NCBI GenBank assembly: GCA_036258175.1
Contig: DATAEE010000300.1
Span: 1 to 64,000 of the forward strand
Direction of reading: 5' to 3'
DNA length: 64,000 bases
From: DATAEE01 sp036258175
GTDB taxonomy: Bacteria > Acidobacteriota > Vicinamibacteria > Vicinamibacterales > 2-12-FULL-66-21
This document shows, one piece after another, positions 16,305 to 24,751 of the stretch; position 1 is the stretch's first letter, and every line of letters begins with the position of its first letter. The notes beneath the pieces were generated by a model that was given only the letters and a program-made list of their open reading frames with translations, did no database searches and was not told the DNA's origin. Both the position numbers and the translations under genes were made by a program.

Positions 16305-16311
16305 TAACATA
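16305..16311. promoter_or_regulatory. Overlapping divergent -10 boxes (methyltransferase / pal)
   Basis: On the plus strand TAACAT (16305-16310) ends 6 bases before ATG 16317, a leaderless arrangement. On the minus strand TATGTT (16306-16311) would give the pal mRNA a ~25-base leader that contains its AGGAG. Confidence 0.5.
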
Positions 16312-16316
16312 CGCCG

Positions 16317-17069
16317 ATGGACCGCCTGCTCGAAGCGACGGCGCGCGCGGAGCGCAACCACTTCTGGTTCCGCGGTTTCCGCGCGTTCGTGACGCCGCTC
16401 GTCGCGCACGCCGTCGACCGCCACCCTGCGGAGATCCTCGACTGCGGCGCCGGCACGGGTCACAACCTCCAGTGGCTCTCGACGTTCGGACGTGCCACCG
16501 GTATCGATCTGACGTGGAGCGGTCTCGCCCACGCGCGCGCGTCGGGCCGGACCCGGCTCGCACGCGCCAGTGCCGCCGCGCTCCCTTTTTGCCGCGCTTC
16601 TTTTGATCTCGTCACTTCGTTCGATGTTCTACAGTGCATTCCCGGAGAAGCCGAGGAAATCGCGGTCCGGGAGATGCACCGGGTCCTCCGCCCGGGGGGC
16701 CACCTCGTGGTCACCGTCGCGGCCCTGAACCTGCTGCGGGGCAATCACTCGGTCCTCTCGCGGGAAGTGAGGCGCTACAGCCGCCGTGATCTCCGACGCC
16801 TGCTCGAGCGCGCGGGCTTCAGGGTGCTCCGTCTGACGTACACCAACGCGACGCTCTTCCCCCTGGTCGCGGCCGTTCGAGCCGTGCAGCGGATGTCCGG
16901 TCTGGCGGGCTCCGACGCCGACGCGGAGGCGACCCGGGAGATTTCGATTCCCCCGGCGCCGGTCAACGCGCTGCTCGGCAATCTGCTGACGCTCGAAGCG
17001 CGTGTCGTCCGGGCGGTGCCGATGCCGTTTGGCAGCTCGCTGATGGCGCTCGCGCGGGTGCATCAATAG
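16317..17069 (+). CDS. Class I SAM-dependent methyltransferase
   Basis: Rossmann-fold methyltransferase of 250 residues. Motif I ILDCGAGTGHNLQWL (~41-55), acidic residue in ATGIDLTWSGL, motif II region SFDLVTSFDVLQCIP (~98-112), and MHRVLRPGGHLVVTVAALN (~121-139) are all present. The N-terminal ERNHFWFRGFR is typical of methyltransferases near surface-polysaccharide genes. The substrate cannot be named. The 3' end overlaps the convergent membrane-protein gene by 7 bases. Confidence 0.85.
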   Translation: MDRLLEATARAERNHFWFRGFRAFVTPLVAHAVDRHPAEILDCGAGTGHNLQWLSTFGRATGIDLTWSGLAHARASGRTRLARASAAALPFCRASFDLVTSFDVLQCIPGEAEEIAVREMHRVLRPGGHLVVTVAALNLLRGNHSVLSREVRRYSRRDLRRLLERAGFRVLRLTYTNATLFPLVAAVRAVQRMSGLAGSDADAEATREISIPPAPVNALLGNLLTLEARVVRAVPMPFGSSLMALARVHQ

Positions 17070-19042
17070 ACCCGCTGCGCCGCGCCGCCGTCCGGCTCGT
17101 TGAACGACGGGCCGGGCTCCGTCCGGTACAGTTCGCGACCGTCCTCTGCAGCAATCTTGACGAGGCCGAAGGCGCTGACGGCAAACTCGCGCAACGCCGG
17201 AGAGGCGCGCTGCGTGTCAATCACGACGTAGCCCATGCGCGTGCGCTCGACGAGCGGTTGGGCGTCCTCTCGCGCCAGGCGCTCGGTCCCGGGATCGGGC
17301 GGCTTGCGTTCGCTCAAATCGAGCAGTGCCGACAGCAACGGGAAACGGCGGTACTTTGCCACTTCGGACACCGGAATGCGCGACAGGTAGCCGCCGATCA
17401 ACGCCTTCTCGTGGTAGGTCTGGTAGAACTGACTCGACGCGCTGAAGTCTCCCTCCGACATCACGCCATCGCGAATACCGAACGGCAGTTCGAGGATGCG
17501 GATGCCGCGTGGATCTTCCTTGATGGTGCGGTAGATGCCCGGCACCTCCGCCGTGTGCAGGGGCCGCGGCGCCGGCCACAGCTCGAAGACGAGGAGCGCG
17601 CCGACGACGGCCAGAACCATCCGCCTGCGCGGTCCGGTGGCCAGTCGAGCGAGACAGACGGCGAACAGCACAGAGAAGGCGAGCATCGCGGGCACCACGA
17701 AGCGCGTTGGCATCCGCGCGCCGCCGACGATCGGCACGTACCGGAGCAGCGCCCATGGCCCCGGAATGTAGGTCTCGATACCGGCAACCCGGATGAAGGG
17801 ACCGAGCGCCAGCAGCGCGAACGAGACGGTGATCGCGAGCCACATCCGCGGCAGCGGCTGCCGGCGCTTCCAGAGCGCGAGACCGACCACCGCGACCGCC
17901 ACGAATGTGAGCGACGCGACCTGCTCGGGAAATGCGTCGCCGCGCTCCCGCGTGAGCCATTCGCGCCAGATCGACCCGGCGAGTGGGTGATTCGGATTCG
18001 GAAGTAGCCACGCCGCGAGATCGATCCCGGACGGGCTGCTGCGCCAGAAGATTTCTTCCTGCAGCCGTCCGCCTTCCGCCATGCGATGGCCCAGCGCATA
18101 CAGAACGGGCGACAGCATGGTCGCGCACACGACTCCGCCGGCGAGCAGCATTCCGACAATCGGTTTGAGATCAAAGCCCGGCGCCGCGACGCGCGGACGC
18201 GCGACCAGCGCAAGCCGGACGAGCGCAGTGAGCGTCAAGAGCAGCATCGGCGTGTACGCCGATCGCATGCTCACCGTGATGCCGAGCAGCTGCACGCGCC
18301 GGCCACCGCTTGCCAGGATCCCGAACACGAGGCCGCCCAGGCACAACATCAGCACGTCGAGTACGCGCGCGAGCGGCATCGGCGGCGCGTGGCGCTCCAT
18401 TCGCACGAGCCGCGCCCCGGCAAACACGCAAAACAGAAGGACGCAATAGATGCCGTAGTACGCGTCGCAAAGCGCGGCCCAGGCGACAACGAGACCGACG
18501 AGGGCCGCGTCGCGCAGTTTCCCTGTCTGTTCGACTCGCAGCAAGAGCAATAGGAAGAACGCGAGGGGCGCGGCGGCGAGCAGGCTGAAATGCGCCGTGC
18601 TCTTCGCGATCATCGTCGGTGAGAACGCGAACAGGAGGCCAGCCAGCCACGCCTCGGCGTCGCGCTCCGTCACGCGCCGGGCCAGCAGATACGTCGCGAA
18701 GCCCGTCAGCGTGAGCATCGCGAGCTGCACCAGGTTGAAGGTCGCGACGACGCCGAGGAGCGGGAGGAGCGGAAACGCGAGAACGTCCTGGAAGATGGTG
18801 TAGTTGTGCAGGCTGAGATCGATCGGCGGCGTCAGCGCGAGAATCTTCGACGTGAACAGCGGGAGATGACCGTGGGCGACGATCTCATGCCGGAACACCC
18901 AGATGTTCCAGACGTAGACGCCCGTGTCGCCCGACACGGATCCGGTCAACGATCCCGTGATGTTGTTGGGCAGCGGCCACAAAAACAGCACGGCGGAGAG
19001 AGCATAGCCGAGCAGCGCCAAAGCGCTGCGAGGGGGTCTCAT
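17063..19042 (-). CDS. Large polytopic membrane protein (GT-C-like)
   Basis: 659 residues with about 12 predicted transmembrane helices between residues ~8 and ~490, then a ~170-residue soluble C-terminal domain beginning near EDPRGIRILELPFGIRDG. The N-terminal loop SGDTGVYVWNIWVFRHEI has the acidic pair often seen in GT-C glycosyltransferases and related lipid-linked sugar transfer proteins. It lies 38 bases downstream of a GT39 protein and in the same direction, which supports a glycan role. No firm family name can be given from the sequence alone. Confidence 0.7.
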   Translation of the reverse strand: MRPPRSALALLGYALSAVLFLWPLPNNITGSLTGSVSGDTGVYVWNIWVFRHEIVAHGHLPLFTSKILALTPPIDLSLHNYTIFQDVLAFPLLPLLGVVATFNLVQLAMLTLTGFATYLLARRVTERDAEAWLAGLLFAFSPTMIAKSTAHFSLLAAAPLAFFLLLLLRVEQTGKLRDAALVGLVVAWAALCDAYYGIYCVLLFCVFAGARLVRMERHAPPMPLARVLDVLMLCLGGLVFGILASGGRRVQLLGITVSMRSAYTPMLLLTLTALVRLALVARPRVAAPGFDLKPIVGMLLAGGVVCATMLSPVLYALGHRMAEGGRLQEEIFWRSSPSGIDLAAWLLPNPNHPLAGSIWREWLTRERGDAFPEQVASLTFVAVAVVGLALWKRRQPLPRMWLAITVSFALLALGPFIRVAGIETYIPGPWALLRYVPIVGGARMPTRFVVPAMLAFSVLFAVCLARLATGPRRRMVLAVVGALLVFELWPAPRPLHTAEVPGIYRTIKEDPRGIRILELPFGIRDGVMSEGDFSASSQFYQTYHEKALIGGYLSRIPVSEVAKYRRFPLLSALLDLSERKPPDPGTERLAREDAQPLVERTRMGYVVIDTQRASPALREFAVSAFGLVKIAAEDGRELYRTEPGPSFNEPDGGAAQRVY

Positions 19043-19080
19043 GGAGCGCTGGCGGGCGCCACGTTAGCACAACGCCGCTT

Positions 19081-20523
19081 TCAGGGGGCAGGATCGTTGA
19101 GCCGATAGGCCGCCAGCTCCGGCGACGCCGCCAGCAGCCTCGCACCATCGAGGAGAATGCCGAGCTGTCTGGCGTCGGCTGGCGGCACCAGCACGATGGA
19201 CGCGCCGTCGCGCGCCGCCTGCTGGACCTCTGGCGCGCGCGCCGGCCAGTCGAGAATCCAGCCAGGCCGATCCACACAGAACATCACATCGGGGCTCGGA
19301 TAGTTGACGAAGAGCAGCCGGTCCTCGGCTTCGACTTGCCGTGCGATCGTGCGGCACAACTCCAGCCATGCGGCTTCGACTTCGTACCACGAGTGCGCGC
19401 TCAGGCTGCGAACCGCGGTCGTGATCGCGAGGAGCCAGAGTAAAGCCGCCGCAAGCCACTGACGCCGCGCCGCCGGCCATCCGCGGCGGGCGGCTTCCTC
19501 GACCGCCGCGACCACGCCCAGACCCACGAGCACAGCGCCGATCGGAAGGATCGCGAGCTGGTAGTAGTCGTGGTGATAGTTGCCCCGAGCGACGGCGATC
19601 AGATACACAGCAAATGCCATGAGCCCGGCTGGTTCCGCCAGACGCCGCCGCCGCACCGCGGCGATCGTGCCCCACACGAGCAGCACGAGACCGACCGGCC
19701 CGATGACGTCTCGCACGAGCCGCCGCGCGATCCGCAGCGGAAACCGCGTGGAGAAGACAAGGGATGGATCGAACGTCTTGTCGCCGAGGCCGAAACTCAA
19801 TCCGGTCGTCGAGTACAGCGTATGGGCGTGCGCATACCAGATCCCGGCGGATGCCACGCTCGCGACGAGCGCGACCATCAGCGCGGGCTTGAAAACCCCC
19901 CGCCAGCCGAACCGCTCGACGAAGAGCGCTCCGATTGGTGCGTACACGACGAGATACGGGAGCTTCACCATCCCGACAATCGACGTCGCGGCGGCGAGAC
20001 CGATCAGCCAGGCCACTCGGGGCCGGTCGAGCCAGGCCTGAGCCGCGACGAGGGCGGCCGCACAGAGCAGAATGAGCAACGGCTCATTCAGGTACGCCCG
20101 ATCGCCGAACAACCCGAGCGGAAACGCGAACGCGTGCGCGTACACGGCGGCCAGCGCCGTCATGTCGTCGTGCCGGCGTCGCACGAACCGGTACAGCAGC
20201 AGTGCCGTGGCTACGTACATCGCGGCGGCGAGGGCGCGGCCGGTCTCGACGTGAATCCCGCCCGCGCGCCACACCCCGGCGATCAGCAACGCCTGGAGTT
20301 CCAGCCCCGTTTCGACGTAGCCGGTTGCGCGACTGCCGCGCCAGTCAACCTGTGGATAGAGCGGATTGAAACGCTCGCGCACGAAGTTGCGCGCGATCGC
20401 GGCCGTGTCCGCCTGCCGCCAGCTGTGATGGTCGAAGATCGGGGTGCGCAGCGTCGCGGCGCGCGCCGCGAAGCCGAACGTCACGATGAAGAAGAGCACA
20501 ATCGCCGGACGAAGGCCGGCCAC
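19081..20523 (-). CDS. Glycosyltransferase family 39-like membrane protein
   Basis: 480 residues, around 10 transmembrane helices. The N-terminal periplasmic loop IFDHHSWRQADTAAIARNF (~30-48) carries the acidic motif of GT-C/PMT-type enzymes that use polyprenyl-phosphate sugars; GDRAYLNEPLLILLC and RGNYHHDYYQLAILPIG match ArnT/GT39 relatives. Starts 3 bases after the larE stop. The acceptor (lipid A, protein or glycan) is not predictable. Confidence 0.78.
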   Translation of the reverse strand: MAGLRPAIVLFFIVTFGFAARAATLRTPIFDHHSWRQADTAAIARNFVRERFNPLYPQVDWRGSRATGYVETGLELQALLIAGVWRAGGIHVETGRALAAAMYVATALLLYRFVRRRHDDMTALAAVYAHAFAFPLGLFGDRAYLNEPLLILLCAAALVAAQAWLDRPRVAWLIGLAAATSIVGMVKLPYLVVYAPIGALFVERFGWRGVFKPALMVALVASVASAGIWYAHAHTLYSTTGLSFGLGDKTFDPSLVFSTRFPLRIARRLVRDVIGPVGLVLLVWGTIAAVRRRRLAEPAGLMAFAVYLIAVARGNYHHDYYQLAILPIGAVLVGLGVVAAVEEAARRGWPAARRQWLAAALLWLLAITTAVRSLSAHSWYEVEAAWLELCRTIARQVEAEDRLLFVNYPSPDVMFCVDRPGWILDWPARAPEVQQAARDGASIVLVPPADARQLGILLDGARLLAASPELAAYRLNDPAP

Positions 20524-20526
20524 GAC

Positions 20527-21354
20527 TCAGACGACCTTGAGCAGGAGGGCCTCGTTGAGGCTGCCGCGGCGGTAGCCGCGCGGATCGATCGTTACTTCGT
20601 CGTAGCCCACGGCGCGGACCTCGCGTTCGATGATCGCCCGCATCGCCGGTTCGAGCGCGCGCGCGAGCTCGTCCTGGCCGATCTCGAGCCGCGCCATCCG
20701 ATCGTGATGGCGCACGCGGCAGACGCGGAACCCGAGCCGGCGCAGCGCGGCCTCAGCCTGATCGATCGTCCGGAGTTTTTTCGGCGTGACTTCGTTGTGA
20801 TACGGAATGCGCGACGAGAGACACGCCGACGCCGGCTCGTCCCAGGTGGGCAGGCCGGCAGCCCGCGAGAGCTCACGGATCTCGTCCTTGATCAGATCGA
20901 CCTCGTCGAGCGGGCTCCGCACCCCGAACTCGCGCGCTGCCTTCCGGCCGGGACGATAGTCGCCGCGATCGTCGGCGTTGTTGCCGTCGACGATGATGGC
21001 GAACCCGCGCGCACCCGCGATGGCCGACAGGTGCGTGTAGAGCTCGTGTTTGCAGTGATAGCAGCGGTCCGCCGGGTTGGCGCGGTACGCGGGATTCTCG
21101 ATTTCCCGCGTCTGAATGATTTCGTGGTGGAGGCCGAAGTCGCGGGCGATCTCGATTGCGATCCGGCGATGCCGCTCGGGGTAACTGTCGCTATCGGCGG
21201 TCACGCACAGTGCGCGGGACCCGAGGACGTCGGTCGCCGCCCAGGCGAGATAGGCGCTGTCGACTCCGCCGCTGTAAGCCACGACGACCGAATCGAGGCC
21301 CGCCAGCAGATCGTGAAGCGCCCGGGCCTTCGCGGCGCTCACCTCGCTCGTCAC
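20527..21354 (-). CDS. larE: LarE-family ATP-dependent sacrificial sulfur transferase
   Basis: PP-loop ATP pyrophosphatase, 275 residues. In the lactate racemase pathway LarE gives sulfur from its own cysteine to the nickel-pincer cofactor. AYSGGVDSAYLAWAATDVLG (~22-41) is the PP-loop; DRCYHCKHELYTHL (~97-110) and EPASACLSSRIPY (~180-192) are typical, the latter with a Cys near where the donor Cys is expected. No larA, larB or larC is in the window. The GTG start overlaps the stop of the upstream LysW-like gene (GTGA), so the two are translationally coupled. That coupling suggests a role beyond, or instead of, lactate racemase maturation. Confidence 0.88.
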   Translation of the reverse strand: MTSEVSAAKARALHDLLAGLDSVVVAYSGGVDSAYLAWAATDVLGSRALCVTADSDSYPERHRRIAIEIARDFGLHHEIIQTREIENPAYRANPADRCYHCKHELYTHLSAIAGARGFAIIVDGNNADDRGDYRPGRKAAREFGVRSPLDEVDLIKDEIRELSRAAGLPTWDEPASACLSSRIPYHNEVTPKKLRTIDQAEAALRRLGFRVCRVRHHDRMARLEIGQDELARALEPAMRAIIEREVRAVGYDEVTIDPRGYRRGSLNEALLLKVV

Positions 21355-21605
21355 TCGTCCCAGTCCTCTTTGTCCTCGTCCTCGTCGACGGTGTCGTCCT
21401 CGTCGTCCGTATCCTCGCCGTCGTCGTCTTCCTCGTCGTCCTCATCTTCTTCGTCGTCGTCGTCGAGTGATTCAAGCTCGAGCGGAGACGTCGTCACGAC
21501 GCGGAGCGTGGAGCCGCACTCAGGGCAGCTCACTTCTTCGTCTTCCTCGACGTCGAACTCGTCGACGTCGAGCTCGGCGTCACACTCCGGACAGGTCGCG
21601 GCCAT
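21351..21605 (-). CDS. LysW-like amino-carrier/zinc-ribbon protein with acidic insert
   Basis: 84-residue acidic protein. The N-terminal half is a four-Cys zinc ribbon (CPEC at 5-8, CPEC at 27-30) followed by GSTLRVVTTSPLELESL, closely like LysW, the carrier to which lysine or ornithine precursors are attached through its C-terminal Glu. LysW ends EDWGE; this protein ends EDWDE after a ~35-residue Asp/Glu run absent from ordinary LysW. No lysX, argX or other lysine genes are near. It is coupled to larE by a 4-base overlap. It has its own TATAAT promoter and an AGGGAG Shine-Dalgarno. The carrier function is inferred; a plain zinc-ribbon regulator is the alternative. Confidence 0.78.
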   Translation of the reverse strand: MAATCPECDAELDVDEFDVEEDEEVSCPECGSTLRVVTTSPLELESLDDDDEEDEDDEEDDDGEDTDDEDDTVDEDEDKEDWDE

Positions 21606-21644
21606 TCAGGACTCCCTGGCGATTGTCAATCACCAGAAGTTCGG

Positions 21645-21650
21645 ATTATA
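21645..21650 (-). promoter_or_regulatory. Consensus -10 TATAAT for the lysW-like/larE/GT39 unit
   Basis: TATAAT on the minus strand, with a weak TTGCAG -35 at 18-base spacing (21669-21674). Predicted leader of ~33 bases with AGGGAG before ATG 21605. Confidence 0.55.
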
Positions 21651-21687
21651 GCGAGATCCTGATAAATTCTGCAATGCAACAGGGACC

Positions 21688-22398
21688 GTGGCTGCCCAGA
21701 AAACCGTCATCATTGCCGACGACAGCGCGTTCGTGCGCGACCGTTTTGCCAACGCCGTACTCGCAGCGGGACACCGCGCGATTCCGGTCAAGTCTGGCGT
21801 CGAACTGCTCGCGCGGATCCGCGCTGATCTGAAGGAGGTCGACCTTGTTTTGATCGATCTGCGGCTGCCGAATGCAGGCGGCGTCGAGATCGTGCGGTCG
21901 GTCCGGCGGATCGACGAAGGCCGTCTGCCGATCCTCGTGTTCAGCGGAACGGTTGCGAACGCGGATGAGGTCCGCACGCTCGCGTCGCTCGGCGTCGCCG
22001 GCTACGTCAACGAATACAGCGCGGTGCAGCACATTCTGCCGTCGATCGCGCCGCATCTGTTTCCGGATAACTTCAACCGCCGCGGTAGCCCGCGCGTCGT
22101 GCTCGGCATTCCAGTCGCGTATCACTTCGGTGCAACGATCGCCGCGGCCCTCACGCTGAATCTGAGCAAAGGTGGGCTTGGAATCCGAACGATGAGTCCG
22201 CTTCCGGCCGGCTCCAAGGTACGCGCGCGCTTCCGGCTTCCGGGATCGACCGACGACATCGAAACCGAATCACGCGTGGCCTGGAGCGACCGCAGAGTCG
22301 GAATGGGCCTTCAGTTCGAGAGAGTCGACGCCGCCGCGCAGACGGCGATCGACGAGTTCGTCGATCAGCATTTCTTCTCGAAAACCGCGCCTTCCTGA
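21688..22398 (+). CDS. Response-regulator receiver domain fused to PilZ domain
   Basis: 236 residues. The N-terminal receiver (1-~120) has the acidic pair IIADDSAF, the phospho-acceptor Asp in VDLVLIDLRLP (~53) and the Thr/Ser/Lys region VFSGTVANADEV. The C-terminal PilZ domain (~130-232) shows RGSPR (RxxxR) and NLSKGGLGI (NxSxxG), the two motifs that bind cyclic di-GMP. The protein may thus join a phosphorelay to c-di-GMP control of surface traits. GTG start; a TAAATT hexamer at 21663-21668 may be its -10. No histidine kinase is adjacent. Confidence 0.87.
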   Translation: MAAQKTVIIADDSAFVRDRFANAVLAAGHRAIPVKSGVELLARIRADLKEVDLVLIDLRLPNAGGVEIVRSVRRIDEGRLPILVFSGTVANADEVRTLASLGVAGYVNEYSAVQHILPSIAPHLFPDNFNRRGSPRVVLGIPVAYHFGATIAAALTLNLSKGGLGIRTMSPLPAGSKVRARFRLPGSTDDIETESRVAWSDRRVGMGLQFERVDAAAQTAIDEFVDQHFFSKTAPS

Positions 22399-22399
22399 G

Positions 22400-22513
22400 C
22401 CGCGGATTACGCGGATCACGAGCCACGGATTACGCGGATTCTCTTTTTGGAACCGCAGATACACGCAGGGCGCACGCAGATTAGTGACGGCATCTGCGTT
22501 TATCTGCGGCTTT
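22400..22513. repeat. Degenerate GCGGATTAC / CGCAGAT repeats between convergent genes
   Basis: GCGGATTACGCGGAT units are followed by CCGCAGATA... and later TATCTGCGG, so the region can form a hairpin between the receiver-PilZ and P-ATPase 3' ends. It fills nearly the whole 133-base gap. Confidence 0.7.
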
Positions 22514-22531
22514 AGAAACGGTGATCTGCGG

Positions 22532-24661
22532 TCAGTCTGTGCGGAGCAGTCGCAGCCCGTTCGCGATTACGATCAGCGACGCGCCCATGTCGGCGACGAC
22601 GGCCATCCACAGCGTCGCGATGCCAGCCACGGCGAGGCCGAGGAACGCGGCTTTGAGCGCAAGCGAGAACGCAATGTTCGCGCGGATGTTGCGGACGGTC
22701 GCTCGGCTCAGGCGAACCGCGTAGGGAATTTTCAGAAGCTCGTCGGCCATCAGCGCGACATCGGCGGTCTCGAGCGCGGCGTCGCTGCCCGCCGCCCCCA
22801 TCGCGATCCCGACATCCGCGGTCGCCAGCGCAGGCGCGTCGTTCACACCGTCGCCGACCATGACGACGGTGCCGTATCTCCGGCGCAGGTCTTCGATCGC
22901 GGCCACTTTGTCTTCCGGCAGCAGTTCGGCGCGGACCTCGTCCACTCCGATCTCGCGCGCGATCGCATTGGCGGTCTCGGTGTTGTCGCCCGTCAGGAGC
23001 GCGACGCGCCTCACGCCCTGCTGACGGAGAAGATCGACGGCATCCCGGCTCGCCTCGCGCAGTTCGTCGGCGACGCCGATGACGCCGATGGCCTCGCCGC
23101 CGCGGGCGACCAGAATGGCGGTGCGGCCGCGCGCCGCGAGCGCGTCGAGCCGATCGTGAATCTTCGGCGAGCACAGACCGCGCTCCTCAAACAGGCGATG
23201 GCTGCCGACGACGGCCGGCGAGCCCGCGATGCGCGCCTCTGCGCCGCGTCCAGGAAGCGCCTGGAACGAATCGCCCGCCGCGACGGCGATCCCTGCCGCC
23301 GCCGCACGCCGCACGATCGCGCGGCCGATCGGATGCTCGGAGCGGATCTCGAGCGCGGCCGCGAGCCCGAGTACTGTCTCGGCGGATGCGCCGTCGAGCG
23401 GTTCCACATCGGTCACATGGAGACGTCCTTTGGTCAGCGTGCCGGTCTTGTCGAACGCGACGCAGCGCACCGCCCCGGTCCGCTCGAGGTGCACGCCGCC
23501 TTTGATCAGGACACCTTTGCGCGCCGCGGCCGCAAGCGCCGATACGATCGACACCGGCGTCGAGATCACCAGCGCGCAGGGGCAGGAGATGACGAGCAGC
23601 ACGAGCGCGCGATACAGCCATGGACCGGCCGGCGCCCCGGCGAGCGGCGGGATCGACGCAATCGCGAGCGCCAGCACGAGGACCGCGGGCGTGTACCAGC
23701 GGGCGAAACGGTCGACGAAGGCCTGGCTCGGCGCCCGCTGCGCCTGAGCTCGCTCGACGAGATGGATGATCCGCGCCAGCGTCGTGTCGCGGCGCGGCCG
23801 CGTGACGATGACCTCGAGCGCACCGCGGCCATTGATCGTCCCGGCGAAGACGTCGTCGCCCGGGCACTTGTCGATGGGCAGCGACTCTCCCGTCACCGGC
23901 GCCTGGTTGACGTGGCTCTCTCCCGCGGCGACGCGGCCGTCGAGCGGGATCTTTTCGCCCGGCTTCACGATGATGGTGTCGCCGACCGCCACCTCATCCA
24001 CGCTGACGCGACGCTCGGCGCCGTCGCGCCGGACGAGCGCTTCCACGGGCGTGACGTCCATCAGCGCGCGGATCGCACCGCGCGCCCGATCCATGCTCCG
24101 CGCCTCGAGGAACTGGGCTAGCGCAAAGAGGAAGACAACGGTGGCGGCCTCGAACCACTCGCCGATGAGCACGGCGCCCGCCACCGCGACGAGCATGAGA
24201 ACATTGATATCGAGCGAGAACGTCCGGGCGGCCGACAACGCGCGCCGGACCGTGTAGAGACCGCCGGTCACCACGGAGAGCGCCAGAAGCGCGACCTCGA
24301 GCGCCCGCGGAGCGTCAAAAAGACGAGTGAGGAGTCCCGCCGCCAGCGCCACGCCCGAAACGACGACGAGGATCCGCCTGGCGCGCACCGAGCCGGCCGC
24401 CCGCACCGGCTCTTCGTGCTCGAGCCAGGCGCGCATCCCCGTCTGCGCCACCGCCTCCGCGATGGCGGCCGCGGTAAGCTTCGCGGCATCGTACTTAACG
24501 CGCAGCCGCTGGCTGATTACGTCGGCGGCGAGATCCTCGAGGCCGGGCAGCCGCTTGAGGCGTCGCTCGAGGATAGCCACCTCCTCGTGGCAGTCCATCC
24601 CCTCGACCTTGAAGATGGACTCCGCGTGGATTTCACAGACGGCGCAGACTGTCCGGGCCAT
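22532..24661 (-). CDS. zntA: Heavy-metal translocating P1B-type ATPase (Zn/Cd/Pb class)
   Basis: Inner-membrane metal exporter, 709 residues. The N-terminal HMA-like domain has FKVEGMDCHEEVAILERRL, the MDCxEE form found in zinc/cadmium exporters. Transmembrane helices begin near residue 95. Key sites: SCPCALVISTPVSIVSA (CPC metal site, helix 6), DKTGTLTKG (phosphorylation Asp), HPIGRAI (HP motif) and VGDGVNDAPALATADVGIAMG. The CPC without a His/Met-rich N-terminus fits class P1B-2. ATG 24661 is preferred, with GTG 24679 possible. Divergent from the ABC operon; no MerR or ArsR regulator is adjacent. Confidence 0.92.
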   Translation of the reverse strand: MARTVCAVCEIHAESIFKVEGMDCHEEVAILERRLKRLPGLEDLAADVISQRLRVKYDAAKLTAAAIAEAVAQTGMRAWLEHEEPVRAAGSVRARRILVVVSGVALAAGLLTRLFDAPRALEVALLALSVVTGGLYTVRRALSAARTFSLDINVLMLVAVAGAVLIGEWFEAATVVFLFALAQFLEARSMDRARGAIRALMDVTPVEALVRRDGAERRVSVDEVAVGDTIIVKPGEKIPLDGRVAAGESHVNQAPVTGESLPIDKCPGDDVFAGTINGRGALEVIVTRPRRDTTLARIIHLVERAQAQRAPSQAFVDRFARWYTPAVLVLALAIASIPPLAGAPAGPWLYRALVLLVISCPCALVISTPVSIVSALAAAARKGVLIKGGVHLERTGAVRCVAFDKTGTLTKGRLHVTDVEPLDGASAETVLGLAAALEIRSEHPIGRAIVRRAAAAGIAVAAGDSFQALPGRGAEARIAGSPAVVGSHRLFEERGLCSPKIHDRLDALAARGRTAILVARGGEAIGVIGVADELREASRDAVDLLRQQGVRRVALLTGDNTETANAIAREIGVDEVRAELLPEDKVAAIEDLRRRYGTVVMVGDGVNDAPALATADVGIAMGAAGSDAALETADVALMADELLKIPYAVRLSRATVRNIRANIAFSLALKAAFLGLAVAGIATLWMAVVADMGASLIVIANGLRLLRTD

Positions 24662-24672
24662 TCCTGTCCATC

Positions 24673-24702
24673 TTGACACGTTTTTCGGCGACTGATTAGC
24701 AT
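24673..24702 (+). promoter_or_regulatory. Promoter of the ABC-GldG-DUF4340 operon
   Basis: TTGACA (24673-24678), an 18-base spacer, and TAGCAT (24697-24702). The leader before GTG 24752 carries GGAG at good spacing. It overlaps the start of the divergent ATPase gene. Confidence 0.55.
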
Positions 24703-24751
24703 ACAGGGTTGGTCCTAATCGTTTTCACTACCACTATTTACGGAGCGTGCC

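Noticed and set aside
19570..21651. A 693-codon open frame on the plus strand, with other long antisense frames such as 22484-24121 and 58637-59926
   Set aside because: They mirror real minus-strand genes (GT39, LarE, P-ATPase, ADOP permease), are rich in Arg/Ala/His as GC-rich shadows are, and show no protein motifs.
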